A stretch of DNA of 64,000 nucleotides from contig CAMFHE010000012.1 of assembly GCA_945952045.1 (NCBI GenBank), forward strand, positions 1 through 64,000, in the 5' to 3' direction. Positions 51,319-61,102 of this stretch are shown piece by piece; positions within the stretch are counted from its first letter, which is position 1; every line of letters starts with the position of its first letter. Both the position numbers and the translations under genes were made by a program. The notes beneath the pieces are model-generated. The model saw only the letters and a list, made by a program, of their open reading frames with translations, was not told the DNA's origin and searched no databases. Source of the stretch: an uncultured Rhizobium sp. (lineage in GTDB: Bacteria > Pseudomonadota > Alphaproteobacteria > Rhizobiales > Rhizobiaceae).

Positions 51319-54300
51319 CTCCAAGCCTCACATCCATGTTCGTCTTCGAAAAGCGGATTGCCGCCGAGAGCAGCCATTCCCGTGCGATGCCATGCAGTTC
51401 AGGAACATTGGGAACGCCGTCGCGCGCATAGATGGCGGGCAGATACTGGTCGATCGCGGTCGGGCCGAGCTGGGTGATATCGACCGTGCGCAACCGCGCC
51501 AGTTCGATCGTGTCGAGCAGCATGGCCTCCATCCTCGCCCAGGACCAGGGCTGCTCGGCATCCGGGTTCGGATGCAGCGCCAAAAGCAGCGATTGCGGCG
51601 CGCGCGCATTCGGCGCGTCGTAATACAGGCCAACGCCGGTGGTCTGCACCGAGGACGGAATGACCTCCGTCCACTGGTCGACGACCAGCGCCTCAATTTC
51701 GGGCGCGACCGGGCCGTCGCCGATGGCGACGACATGGGTGAGCGCGCCGCCAAACGTCTCGAAGCGGCGCAGGCGGTTCTTCCGGTCGCCCTCGGCAAAA
51801 TCGCGCTTTTTCAACGGGCCGCCGAGCCAGTGTTCCTGTCCTTCGGGAAGCTGGAAAACCCGTGGTTGCGGGCCGGTGCGCTGGCCGATCATCTCCGAGA
51901 AGGCGCGCAGATCCTCAAGGTTCATCAGCGCCGGGCGGACGCGGCCGTTTTGCGACAGCCAGGCATCGAGGCGCGCCGGTCCGGGATCGTTCGCCACCCC
52001 GTTTCCCTGAAGCTCCGGCGATCTCACCCGGATCGTCGCCAGCGCCAGCGGCCCGAACAGCGCCTTCATCTCGGCGGTGAGGATTTCCAGCGGATCGCGC
52101 TTCTCCTTTTCCGGCTTGCCGGCTGCGACGGCGGCCACGGCGTTCAGCCGCGCCCGGCCCGCGCCCATGGCCGCCCGGGCCATGGCGACGAGATCGGCGG
52201 GATCGGAAAACACCGCGCTTGGGATGCCGTAGCCGGCAAGGCATTTCAAGCTGTCGCGCAGGATGTTTTCATCCGCGGCCGGCTGATCTGCATCGTTTTC
52301 GAAGGCCTGTTCCAAGGCGGCGACGGCGGTTTCGGCAGCCTTCCGCAGCGCATCGAAGGTCTGGCGGATGGGTTTCACCTCCTCCGCCGTCGGACGCGTC
52401 GGGGCGGGATCGTCGGGGCGCTTCAGGTCGGCGCGGGTGAGCGGGCGGCAGGCCGCCAGCACGTCCTTGGCAGTGGCGGCGAGGGCGCAGAGCCTGTTCC
52501 ACATGATATCCTCGACGACGCTGCGCTTTGCGCCGGCCACGGCGGCGATGCGTTCGGCCAGGGGCGATATCCTGCCGGAGCCGCCGGAAACCTCGCCGAT
52601 CACGTCCAGCGCACAAACCGGGGGGACAAGGTTCGCGAGGGAGACGGTTTCCGGCTGGCCCGCGGGCTGGATGCGTATCGTCCATGTACCGGCCGGTCCC
52701 AGAATGGCGCGCGCCCAGTTTTCGAGCGCGGGCATCAGCTTCGCCCGGGGCGCATCGTCGCTCCAGCCGCCATGGCCGGCGCGGGCGGGGCCAAGCGGCA
52801 TGATCACCCGATGGGTGATGGCCTGGCCGCTGCGCGGTGTCCTGATGACGTCGAATTCCGGCGGCAGGGTTCCGCCGGTGGCGATGGCATTCAGCGACGC
52901 CGCCGCGCGCCGGTGATTGCCGGTGACGATGCTATGCACGCCATCGGCGACCAGCAGGTCGGCGACGGCTTCGACCAGCGCATCGATATCTGCCATGTCC
53001 TTGTCGACAGGTGCAAACAGGGCGTCGTAAAGCGGCCGCCGATCGCCAGCCGTGCCGCCTTTCCAGGCCCGCCAGGCGCTCCACGCCTGCTCGCCATCGA
53101 CGACATCGCGCGGAACGACCTGTTCCGGGTCGTTTTCGGCCGCCGGAACGCTGCGTTGCGGGAACTGGGCGCGCAGCGTGTTGATCGCCTGGAATTTCTG
53201 GCCGTCCTGGAGGCTGCGTTCGAGGCGATAGCCGAGGACTGCGCCGAGCGGCTGGCCGTTTCGCACGGCATCGAGCAGGGCGCTGGCATAGCGCATCCGC
53301 GCCGAGGTCAGGTCGATGCGGGCGACGGTGCTGTCGAGACCGCCATGGCTCAGCTCCGCCGAGCGCAGGATGGTTGCCGTTTGCGCCTGGCCAAGCGAGG
53401 GGGCATGCACCCAGCCGACCTGCCGCGCCGGCGCGACCAGCGCGCCCGTGGCCTCGCGCCCGGGCGGATTGTCCGGCGGCGGCGCCTCGGCCGGCTGTTT
53501 CGGCAAGTCGAGCAGCCAGCCATAGGCGCCGATCCTTAGGCCTTCGGCCTTGCGCCGGCGCAGGGTTTCCAGCCGGCAGGTGGCGATGGAGGTGATCCAG
53601 GCATCCAGCCGGGTGCTGTTCAGCGCCAGCGTCTCGCCCATCAGCCGGGCAAGCGTATCGGGCGACGGCGCGGCCTCGGCAAGGGCGGCGATGGCGCTTT
53701 GCGTATCGACGAACATGCGCGCCGGTGGCGGGCCGGCATCCGGCTCCTCGACGATGGCGCCGATGAAATCATGCGGCCGCCCGGCAAGCTCGGCCAGGCT
53801 GAAATCGCCGACGCGGGCGTCGGCAATGGCAAAGCCGCGTTGCCCGGCAAGCGTGGACAGACGTGTCTGGATGGTGGTGAAGGCGGAAGTTGTGGCGGCC
53901 GTGTCGACGGCGAAGAATTCGCCGCGCCCCACCGTCACCGTGTCGATGAAGGTCTTCGGCAGGAGGCTCCTGGCGATTGCCAGCGCCGATTGTTCGTTGG
54001 CGATCAGCAGCGAGCGGATCAGCAGGTTGTAGAGCAGGTCGCGCGGCGGCTTGGCGTCGCCCCACAGCGTTCCCCTGGTGATGGCGTCGACCGAGGCGGC
54101 ACCCAGGGTTTCGAGATAGGGCACGATTGCGGCGGCGTCATCGACGGCGGGGATCGTCAGCAGGACGGAATCGCCCATTTCGTAATTGAGCAGGCGGGCG
54201 CGCGGCGGAATGCCGGGAATGGCGGCGAGCATCAGCTTGTAGAGCTTGAACTGCGCGGCGGCCGCCAGCGCCGTGGCGCCCTGCACGGAGCCGACATCGA

Positions 54301-55804
54301 TGAGATCGGGATGGGTGAGCGAGCGCGCCAGCGTGGCGTTTTCGCCGGTCACGGTGCGGATGCCGTAGCTTTCGGGATGCGGCACGGGGCCTTGCCCGAG
54401 GATGGCGACGAGATCGCGGCTGGCGGCATCGAGGCCGGCGACGTCGGACGACAGTTTTGGCGTCAGTTTCGACGCGTGTTCCCAGAAGGGCCGCAGCTTG
54501 CGCAGCAGCGATGACAGTTTTTCCAGCATCGACGGCTCGCCGCGCGCCCGCCTCCATGCCCCGCTATCGGTGATCGGCAGGACGCCATAGGGCTGCTTGC
54601 CCAGGAGTATGGCGGGCAGGGGACCCCGCGCCCGCACGAAATCGCGGAAATGCTGGAGCGCGAAGGAATTGGCGGCGCTGAGCGCCGGGATCAGCCCGTC
54701 GTCGGTCGGCGATTCGATCATGTTGGGCAGCATGAAATTGCCGATCATCTCGCCCCAGGTGACCGGAAACAGCGCCTCGTTCATCAGGCGGGCAAGCGCC
54801 TGCTCCTTCAGCTCGCCATTGGCAAGCCCGCCGAGCTGGCCGGGCTTCAGGCCGAACGCATAGGCCAGCACCTCGGCATTGCTGCCATCGCCGCGCAACA
54901 CCTTGTCCGGGAAGCCGGCATCGGCCGGCGCGTTGGTCGGGCGGGCCGCGAAGGCATCGGGGCTCAACTTCCAGGGGGAGCGCACGCCGCGGAGATTGTT
55001 GGTCGGCGTGCCCTGGGCGAGAAAGCGGGCGCCGTGATGCAGATTGTGCCGCTCGATGAGATCGAGAAGCTCCGCCGCCTGCGCCTCCGCCGTCATTTCC
55101 GGCCCGAGGCCGCGAATGCCGAAGGCGAGCAGCCGGGTGATGTTTTCATCCGGCCCGAGATGCGGATTGCCCTCGACGTTGAGCAGGTCGAGGGTGACGG
55201 CCATGCCGACGGCTTCGGCCTGTTCGTAATCGCCGAGCCACAGGGTCTCCTTGTCCAGCTTCAGGGCGCCGGCCGGATCGATGCCGAAGCGCAGATCCTT
55301 GTCCTGCGTGAGGCCGACGGCGAGATCCGGCTTGACCGGCCCGCTTGCGCCGATGAGGGCGCGCCGGTCGCCGGTCCAGCCGGTGACGACCCACTGGTCC
55401 GGAAGCAGCGACGCCAGCAGCGGGCCGGAAACGGGGCGCGCCGCGCCGCCATAGCCGTTTTTCGTCTGGCTGGCGACGGTGGGCGCGCGATAGGCGCCGA
55501 CCTCGCGCGCCAGCCGCTCCCAAGCCCCGCGCTCGGCCACCGGCCGGGATTCGTCATTGGCGAGGCCGGTGACATCGCGCCAGTATTCTTCGCCTGCCGA
55601 CACTTCCCCCGCGGTGAGCGCGCTGCGGTCCTTGGTGACCGAGATGTCGTCGGGATAGATCCGCACCCGCAGCACGGGAAACCGCAGGTCTTCGAGCGCC
55701 CGTGTCCCGAAACGGACTTCGAGGCGCACCGGCAGCAGGGCCACGGGTAGTTCGCGGTCCAGTCCGGCAAACGGGTTCGGGTCGATGTCAGCCAATGTAG
55801 TCAC
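51311..55804 (-). CDS. Unknown large-complex protein B (1497 aa, RIYPDDISV family)
   Basis: This is the largest protein of the window. It begins with a conserved-looking block LPVALLPVRLEVRFG and VLRVRIYPDDISV (20-56) and has LGKQPYGVLPITDSG near residue 405. Long helical and beta segments follow, with no signal peptide, membrane helix, ATP-binding loop or protease motif that I can see. A GTG start at 55804 is chosen because AAGG lies just upstream; a TTG at 55795 is also possible. It overlaps the preceding gene by 17 bases, so translation is likely coupled. Function unknown; a structural role in a large assembly is inferred only from size and context. Confidence 0.7.
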   Translation of the reverse strand: MTTLADIDPNPFAGLDRELPVALLPVRLEVRFGTRALEDLRFPVLRVRIYPDDISVTKDRSALTAGEVSAGEEYWRDVTGLANDESRPVAERGAWERLAREVGAYRAPTVASQTKNGYGGAARPVSGPLLASLLPDQWVVTGWTGDRRALIGASGPVKPDLAVGLTQDKDLRFGIDPAGALKLDKETLWLGDYEQAEAVGMAVTLDLLNVEGNPHLGPDENITRLLAFGIRGLGPEMTAEAQAAELLDLIERHNLHHGARFLAQGTPTNNLRGVRSPWKLSPDAFAARPTNAPADAGFPDKVLRGDGSNAEVLAYAFGLKPGQLGGLANGELKEQALARLMNEALFPVTWGEMIGNFMLPNMIESPTDDGLIPALSAANSFALQHFRDFVRARGPLPAILLGKQPYGVLPITDSGAWRRARGEPSMLEKLSSLLRKLRPFWEHASKLTPKLSSDVAGLDAASRDLVAILGQGPVPHPESYGIRTVTGENATLARSLTHPDLIDVGSVQGATALAAAAQFKLYKLMLAAIPGIPPRARLLNYEMGDSVLLTIPAVDDAAAIVPYLETLGAASVDAITRGTLWGDAKPPRDLLYNLLIRSLLIANEQSALAIARSLLPKTFIDTVTVGRGEFFAVDTAATTSAFTTIQTRLSTLAGQRGFAIADARVGDFSLAELAGRPHDFIGAIVEEPDAGPPPARMFVDTQSAIAALAEAAPSPDTLARLMGETLALNSTRLDAWITSIATCRLETLRRRKAEGLRIGAYGWLLDLPKQPAEAPPPDNPPGREATGALVAPARQVGWVHAPSLGQAQTATILRSAELSHGGLDSTVARIDLTSARMRYASALLDAVRNGQPLGAVLGYRLERSLQDGQKFQAINTLRAQFPQRSVPAAENDPEQVVPRDVVDGEQAWSAWRAWKGGTAGDRRPLYDALFAPVDKDMADIDALVEAVADLLVADGVHSIVTGNHRRAAASLNAIATGGTLPPEFDVIRTPRSGQAITHRVIMPLGPARAGHGGWSDDAPRAKLMPALENWARAILGPAGTWTIRIQPAGQPETVSLANLVPPVCALDVIGEVSGGSGRISPLAERIAAVAGAKRSVVEDIMWNRLCALAATAKDVLAACRPLTRADLKRPDDPAPTRPTAEEVKPIRQTFDALRKAAETAVAALEQAFENDADQPAADENILRDSLKCLAGYGIPSAVFSDPADLVAMARAAMGAGRARLNAVAAVAAGKPEKEKRDPLEILTAEMKALFGPLALATIRVRSPELQGNGVANDPGPARLDAWLSQNGRVRPALMNLEDLRAFSEMIGQRTGPQPRVFQLPEGQEHWLGGPLKKRDFAEGDRKNRLRRFETFGGALTHVVAIGDGPVAPEIEALVVDQWTEVIPSSVQTTGVGLYYDAPNARAPQSLLLALHPNPDAEQPWSWARMEAMLLDTIELARLRTVDITQLGPTAIDQYLPAIYARDGVPNVPELHGIAREWLLSAAIRFSKTNMDVRLGDG

Positions 55805-58800
55805 TCGCCTTGAGGAGAACCTGGAACGGTCTTTGGTAGAGAAGCGATGCGATCTGGCCGGCATCGGCGTCGGGGCCCCATGTCGCCCGGGTGGCCGGCG
55901 CGCCGGCATCCCATCCGTCGCGCGGCTGGCCCTGGATGGCGATGCCGGCGACCAGATGCTCCCGAACCGTCTGCGGCGCCATGTTCTGCCAGGACATGTC
56001 CCTTGCGGCGGCCGGCGGCGGAACAGCGCCGCCCGAAACCTCCGCTTCGTCGAGGCCGAATTTCAGCTCGTCGGCGGGCTGCGTCAGGGCGATGTACCAG
56101 CATTCCGCGCCATGGACCGCCCGCAACGCGTCGCGCGACATGTTGAAGCCGGCGACCGTCATGTCGGCGCCGAGCGGCTGGCGATAGGAGGGCGGCACGC
56201 TTTCTGTAGCGACCAGCTTCCCCCCGGCGATGGTGCCGCGCACGGCGGCGATATCGGTGTTCGGATAGAGGCGCAGCAGGTCGCCGCGAATGACGACCAC
56301 CGTGTCGTCGCCCGGATGGGCGTCACCGGCCGGGCCGTTCTTGCCGAGCGGCCGCTCCCAGAGATGGATCGGCGCGATATCGTCCGATGCCGCCGACCAG
56401 AAGCGCGTGAAGCAGGTGCCCATGAGATCGGTGGGGTAGCGCCGCCATTGCAGCTCGCGCATCATTTCGTAATTGGCGCCGACCAGCAAGGCTTCGACGA
56501 AGCGGGAATTGCTGACGAAGATGCTGATCGAATTGTTCGGAAGCTGTTCGCCATGGCCGAGAACCCAGTTGCTGTCGAGACGCTTCAGCCGGTCGTACAT
56601 CGGCTGCGGGAAGCGCGGCGCAAACAGGATCTGGTGGGCGGGGGAGCGCCGTCGCGGTTCGCCGATCCGCCGTCCGTCGCCGATCGGGATCGCCCAGTCG
56701 AGCATCGCCTCGTATCGGCGCACCGGCTCCAGCAGCGTCACCACCTGCGTCTTGGCGGCCTCGGCGTCGAACCGCGCCAGCGGCGGAAACGCGGCGCGCT
56801 GCTCGGCGAGCGTCACCTCCGGCGGCAGGGTCACGAAGATCGCCGCCCCCTCGTCGCCGAGTTCGGCGAGGATCGGCGAGGCGCTGACGTCGGTGGCCGG
56901 ATTGAGCTTCAGCTCCAGCGCGCTCTTGACCCGGGCATAGTCGCGAAACGACTGCGCCGTGTCGGCATTGTCGGTCATGAGGCTGGCGACGATGTCGAAA
57001 CGGCGCTCGGTGAGATCGGAAACGACCATCTGCTCGGTCGTGAAGGCGGGGACGATGTCGGGGTTCTGTTCGAGCAGCATCGGGATGGCTGCGCGGTCAA
57101 TGGCCATGGCCTCGTGCAGCCCGCCGTCCTCATTGAGAAGCTGCATCCGGTTCCGCGCCCGGAAGGCATGGGTGCGCGCCCGGGCCTTCAGCAGACTGAA
57201 CTGATCGGCCGTCACGGTCACGGTCGGCTGGATCGCGGTATTGGTGATGCCTTCGCCGACCAGCACGCCCGGATGCTCGATCTGCTGGATGATCACCTGG
57301 CCGCGCCGCAGACCCGCCTGTCCCTCGGCGACCGGGTCCGGCCGGACCTGGACATGCTGCTCCGGCGCCACCCGTATCGTGTCGCGGATGCCCCGGATGA
57401 TCGCCGGAAGATCGGCCACCTGCTCGGCGATGCCGTCGAAGGAAGGCGCGCCGAGATATTGGGTGACCTCATCGCGCAGGGTGGCATCGACGAACAGGTC
57501 CTTGAACCGGGCCGGCTCCAGATAGTGGGGCGGCGTGAAGCGCGGCGTAAACAGCGCCCCGCCATCCAGCATCTTCGGGACGATGCTGGTCATGACGCCG
57601 ATGGAGGCCGAAAGATCGCGCTGGCCGCCGAGTGCCAGCGCCTTGGCGGCATAACGTGTCGCGCGGGCGAAACCGGCGCTGATGGCCGCCTGGGGCAGGG
57701 CGGTCGCCGCAAGCCTGTCGGCGATCGTCTCCTGTTCCACATGCAGGCGGCCGAGTGAGGGCCTGGCGAGCAGCAGCACATTGGTCGGCGACCGCGCGGC
57801 CAGCCGTTTTTCATGCAGCTTGATCGAGGCGGTCATGTAGACCTGGCCCCAGCGGGCGAGCCGGTTCGCCTCCGCCACGGCCTGCAACTGCCGCCAGGCA
57901 TCGGCCATCAGGACTTCCTGGTCCATCTGCACGATACGGGTTCCAAGTGCGGCGGCGGCGCGCATTTCCGGGTCGAGGTTGATTTCCTCCAGCCAGCCGG
58001 CCTGCGGCGCGCCGGTGTCCGGATCGTAGGTGATCTCCTTCGCCTGCGCGTGCCATTTGCCGTAGAGCGGCGGGCCGACGACATGACGGAGCTTGCCGTC
58101 GGCAGGATCGCGGGCGGTGTCGAGATTGACGAGTTTTTTCAAGGATTTCTGCAGCTCGGCCCGGCCTTCCGCGCCGTCCCCGTTGATCGGAGAAAACGGG
58201 CCGAGCGTGGACTTGCTGGCAATCGCCGTCTCCATCTCCAGCACACGCGGAGGAAATACGGTGCCCTCCGGCAGGCGCGATACTCTGGGGCCGACCAGCA
58301 CGCTTCGCCGCCCGGCCTGCGTGTCGGCAGGATTGAAGGCGAAGAGGCGTTGGGCAAGCGTTTCGAAATCGCCGGCCGGGCCGGTGCGGAAATACCAGTG
58401 ATGGAAGACCGGCAGCGTCACCGGTTCGGCCGAGGCCGGCGTCCAGGCCCAGCCCGCATCCTCGCCCGGCCCCGGCAGCTTGCCGAGTCCGGCGATGCGG
58501 CCGGGCTCGTAGGCCGGAACGACGCAGGCCAGATAATCCCTGTGCGGCCTGAGATGGCGCGGGCAGATCAGCCGCGAGACCTTGCCGGGCGCGTACCCGG
58601 CCTGGAGGATATCGGTGATGTCGTCGTCCCGCCCGGCGGTCACATGCACATGCGCCCAGGCCCAGCTATCGGCGAGATCCGCAAGCTCGGCGGGGGACAC
58701 GGTGATGGTCGGGTTGGGCGAGGCGGGTTTGACCTTCGGCGCATTGCCGCCCTGTTCGATGACGACAAGGGCGATCCACGGCGGAAGCCGGTCCTTCGCC

Positions 58801-59120
58801 TTCAGCGGCGTGAACAGCCAAGGCAGGTCGGGATGGGAAAATTCGATATGCGCCAGATAATTGGCAGAAGCGACATCGCTGCCCGGCGGCGGCGACATGC
58901 GCAGGATTTCGCCGCGGTCGAAACCAATGACATCGCCCGGTCCGAGGATCTCGAAATCATGGGGAATATCCCCGACCGGCATTGGCGCGCCGCCGGCGGG
59001 CGTTTGCGTCACCGTCAGCGAAACCCTGGTCTTCGGCCGCCGCCGCGGCACGTCTTCGTCCAGCAGCATTGCAGCGCCGCGCCGTGACCAGGGGAAGAAC
59101 CGGAACAGGTAATCGGTCAT
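55788..59120 (-). CDS. Unknown large-complex protein C (1110 aa)
   Basis: This 1110-residue protein starts with MTDYLFRFFPWSRRGAAM. It has a conserved-looking block HIEFSHPDLPWLFTPLKAKD (91-110) followed by PPWIALVVIEQ. Near residues 885-905 is EMMRELQWRRYPTDLMGT, and near 940 is VVVIRGDLLRLYPNT. These motifs look like ones in large unknown proteins of other bacteria. It has no transmembrane or catalytic motif. The ATG at 59120 overlaps the stop of gene D by 4 bases; readings that continue upstream to 60287 are in the shadow of gene D and are rejected. Confidence 0.72.
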   Translation of the reverse strand: MTDYLFRFFPWSRRGAAMLLDEDVPRRRPKTRVSLTVTQTPAGGAPMPVGDIPHDFEILGPGDVIGFDRGEILRMSPPPGSDVASANYLAHIEFSHPDLPWLFTPLKAKDRLPPWIALVVIEQGGNAPKVKPASPNPTITVSPAELADLADSWAWAHVHVTAGRDDDITDILQAGYAPGKVSRLICPRHLRPHRDYLACVVPAYEPGRIAGLGKLPGPGEDAGWAWTPASAEPVTLPVFHHWYFRTGPAGDFETLAQRLFAFNPADTQAGRRSVLVGPRVSRLPEGTVFPPRVLEMETAIASKSTLGPFSPINGDGAEGRAELQKSLKKLVNLDTARDPADGKLRHVVGPPLYGKWHAQAKEITYDPDTGAPQAGWLEEINLDPEMRAAAALGTRIVQMDQEVLMADAWRQLQAVAEANRLARWGQVYMTASIKLHEKRLAARSPTNVLLLARPSLGRLHVEQETIADRLAATALPQAAISAGFARATRYAAKALALGGQRDLSASIGVMTSIVPKMLDGGALFTPRFTPPHYLEPARFKDLFVDATLRDEVTQYLGAPSFDGIAEQVADLPAIIRGIRDTIRVAPEQHVQVRPDPVAEGQAGLRRGQVIIQQIEHPGVLVGEGITNTAIQPTVTVTADQFSLLKARARTHAFRARNRMQLLNEDGGLHEAMAIDRAAIPMLLEQNPDIVPAFTTEQMVVSDLTERRFDIVASLMTDNADTAQSFRDYARVKSALELKLNPATDVSASPILAELGDEGAAIFVTLPPEVTLAEQRAAFPPLARFDAEAAKTQVVTLLEPVRRYEAMLDWAIPIGDGRRIGEPRRRSPAHQILFAPRFPQPMYDRLKRLDSNWVLGHGEQLPNNSISIFVSNSRFVEALLVGANYEMMRELQWRRYPTDLMGTCFTRFWSAASDDIAPIHLWERPLGKNGPAGDAHPGDDTVVVIRGDLLRLYPNTDIAAVRGTIAGGKLVATESVPPSYRQPLGADMTVAGFNMSRDALRAVHGAECWYIALTQPADELKFGLDEAEVSGGAVPPPAAARDMSWQNMAPQTVREHLVAGIAIQGQPRDGWDAGAPATRATWGPDADAGQIASLLYQRPFQVLLKASDYIG

Positions 59121-61102
59121 TGCACCGCAAGCTCCCATTGAGGAATCTCGGTCATCACCTGGCCGATAGCGTCGGTGACATGGGCGGCCGGGTTGCGAAC
59201 CGTCAGCCCGGGATCCTTCGGCACGAAGGGCGGCTTGACCTGGAGCGGCTGCACATGCAGGTCCGGCCGGGTGAACACGCCCGCGAAATCCGGCCGCTCG
59301 ACGAACAGCGGCAGCGGCAGTTCCTTCTGTAGCACCTTGATTTCGTAGTCGTCCGTGCAGCGCGACTCGGGACCGAGTGCCACCGCCGCCGGCGAGAGAT
59401 CGACGCCGCCCGGCAGCTCGCGATAGCCGCTTTTCGACAGGCGCTGGTTGTCGTCGAGCGTGAAGAAGCGGTCGGGGATGAATTTCTCCATCAGCACCGC
59501 CCCCTTGCCGAGGCTGAGCGTCACCGGGGTTTCGAGGGACACGCCGTCGACGCGCTGGAGCTCGGTTTCGAGCGGGATGTTGTTCTGCCGGAAGGCGACG
59601 GCGCCGAGCGGATGGCAGACGGCCGCGTCGCCGGGGCCGTTGCGCAGCCGGACGATCTTCGAATTCTCCGGGTTGATCGCCATCCAGTTGTCCGGTTCGG
59701 CAATCGCCTGCCGCAGCACGGCGACCGGATCGCGGCCGAATATCTTCGGCTCGTCGCCCGCGCCCCATTCGATGCGGGGAAGGTCGATATCGACATCGAA
59801 CAACAGGATCTCGATCGTAGCATGGCCGGAAAGATGCCAGCGCGCCGGACCGCCGATGGTGCCGTCGAGGCGGATCGAGGCGACGTCGAAATCGGCGCAT
59901 TCGACGCTCACCGATGCCTGGAAACCGACCTCGAACCGGAAGGGCTCGGTGTTGAGGAAGGCATCGAGCTGGATGCGACCGCGAATGCCGTAGCCGTCGA
60001 CGCCGATCTGCATCTCCACCGCGCCGCCGAACTGGATCGAGCCGGTGGTGATGGCGAGATAGGCTTCGGCGCGCAGGCGCATCAGCGGGTTGGGCGAGAG
60101 ATCGATGCTCAGCCGCCGCATCGGCCCGATGCCTTGCGGCGGCGCGAAGCCCGGATAGAAACCGCCCGCCGACAGCGCAAACAGCGGCTCGCCCGGCCCG
60201 GTGATCATGCGTAGCGCGATGTCGCCGTCGACCGGCATGAAGATGATGCGCGAATTGTTGAGCGTCGCGTCGATGCGCACGCCCCACTGGTCGATATCGC
60301 CTTTGAACAGCGCCTGCAGATAGACGAGCGGCGCCGCCTCCGCCGGCAGGGTGACGGCGAGGCGTCCGAGGACGATCGCCTTGGCATCCGCCGTGGACAG
60401 GATCACCGCCACCGTCGCCGACAGCATGGTCGGCGTGCCCCAGCCGAGCTTGAACATCGGCCCGACCAGCAGGCCGCCCGGCTCGTAGGGAAAGCAGCGG
60501 TCGGCGACGTCAAGCAGATGCGGGGCCTCGCCGACGGGATCGCGCGGAAACAGCAGTTGCGACAGGTCGCCGTTGCGCATGGCGTCGGTCAGCGCGTTTT
60601 CGTCCGCCTTGCGATTGATGCCGACGATGCCGCCGACGCCGACCAGCGTGAAGCCGAACGACAGTTGCAGCGGCGGCAGGAACTCCGCCGCCATCAGCAC
60701 CAGCAGCGAAAACCGGTCGGTCGCGACGACCGCCATGGCGTTGACGTCGATGATGCCGAGATTGGCGTCGAAGGCTCCGCGAAGGTCGCGCGCCGTCTTT
60801 TCGAGATAGCCGCCGCCGGTCACCGGTGGCAGGTCGATTTCGGCGGCCATGCTTTTCGGGAAGACATAGGTGAAATCGATGTTGAACAGGCCGAGATCGT
60901 CTCCGGGGCCGTCGAGATCGATATTCGCAAAGTTCAGCGCCACGTCGAAGCCGGCGCCGAAACCGCCGACGCTGGCATTGATGCCCGGAATGCTGAAGGA
61001 GGCGGAACTGACGAAATCGATCGAGACCAGCCCGTTCGGGCGGTTCCGGTGCTTCGGGCCGCTGATCACCAGATCGGTCGAGAACTTTGCCGTGTCGCTC
61101 AT
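59117..61102 (-). CDS. DUF6603-like beta-rich protein D
   Basis: This 661-residue protein has the pattern of the DUF6603 family: VYLQALFKGDIDQWGV (near 262), GGFYPGFAPPQG, LRAEAYLAITTGSIQFGG and an alternating strand region (about 310-450). Many amphipathic strands with small hydrophobic residues suggest a large beta-sheet or beta-barrel-like assembly. There is no signal peptide. Start and stop overlap neighbours by 4 bases each. The family assignment is by remembered pattern and should be treated as tentative. It is the fourth protein from the 3' end of the operon. Confidence 0.68.
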   Translation of the reverse strand: MSDTAKFSTDLVISGPKHRNRPNGLVSIDFVSSASFSIPGINASVGGFGAGFDVALNFANIDLDGPGDDLGLFNIDFTYVFPKSMAAEIDLPPVTGGGYLEKTARDLRGAFDANLGIIDVNAMAVVATDRFSLLVLMAAEFLPPLQLSFGFTLVGVGGIVGINRKADENALTDAMRNGDLSQLLFPRDPVGEAPHLLDVADRCFPYEPGGLLVGPMFKLGWGTPTMLSATVAVILSTADAKAIVLGRLAVTLPAEAAPLVYLQALFKGDIDQWGVRIDATLNNSRIIFMPVDGDIALRMITGPGEPLFALSAGGFYPGFAPPQGIGPMRRLSIDLSPNPLMRLRAEAYLAITTGSIQFGGAVEMQIGVDGYGIRGRIQLDAFLNTEPFRFEVGFQASVSVECADFDVASIRLDGTIGGPARWHLSGHATIEILLFDVDIDLPRIEWGAGDEPKIFGRDPVAVLRQAIAEPDNWMAINPENSKIVRLRNGPGDAAVCHPLGAVAFRQNNIPLETELQRVDGVSLETPVTLSLGKGAVLMEKFIPDRFFTLDDNQRLSKSGYRELPGGVDLSPAAVALGPESRCTDDYEIKVLQKELPLPLFVERPDFAGVFTRPDLHVQPLQVKPPFVPKDPGLTVRNPAAHVTDAIGQVMTEIPQWELAVQ

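Noticed and set aside
51254..53539. A long plus-strand open frame opposite proteins A and B
   Set aside because: It is a shadow of minus-strand genes in GC-rich DNA; composition is Arg/Gly/Asp-rich and it has no ribosome site.
59121..60287. An upstream extension of the 1110-residue protein C to 60287
   Set aside because: It would overlap the DUF6603-like gene by over 1 kb. The ATG at 59120 overlaps the stop of that gene by 4 bases, as in the rest of the operon.
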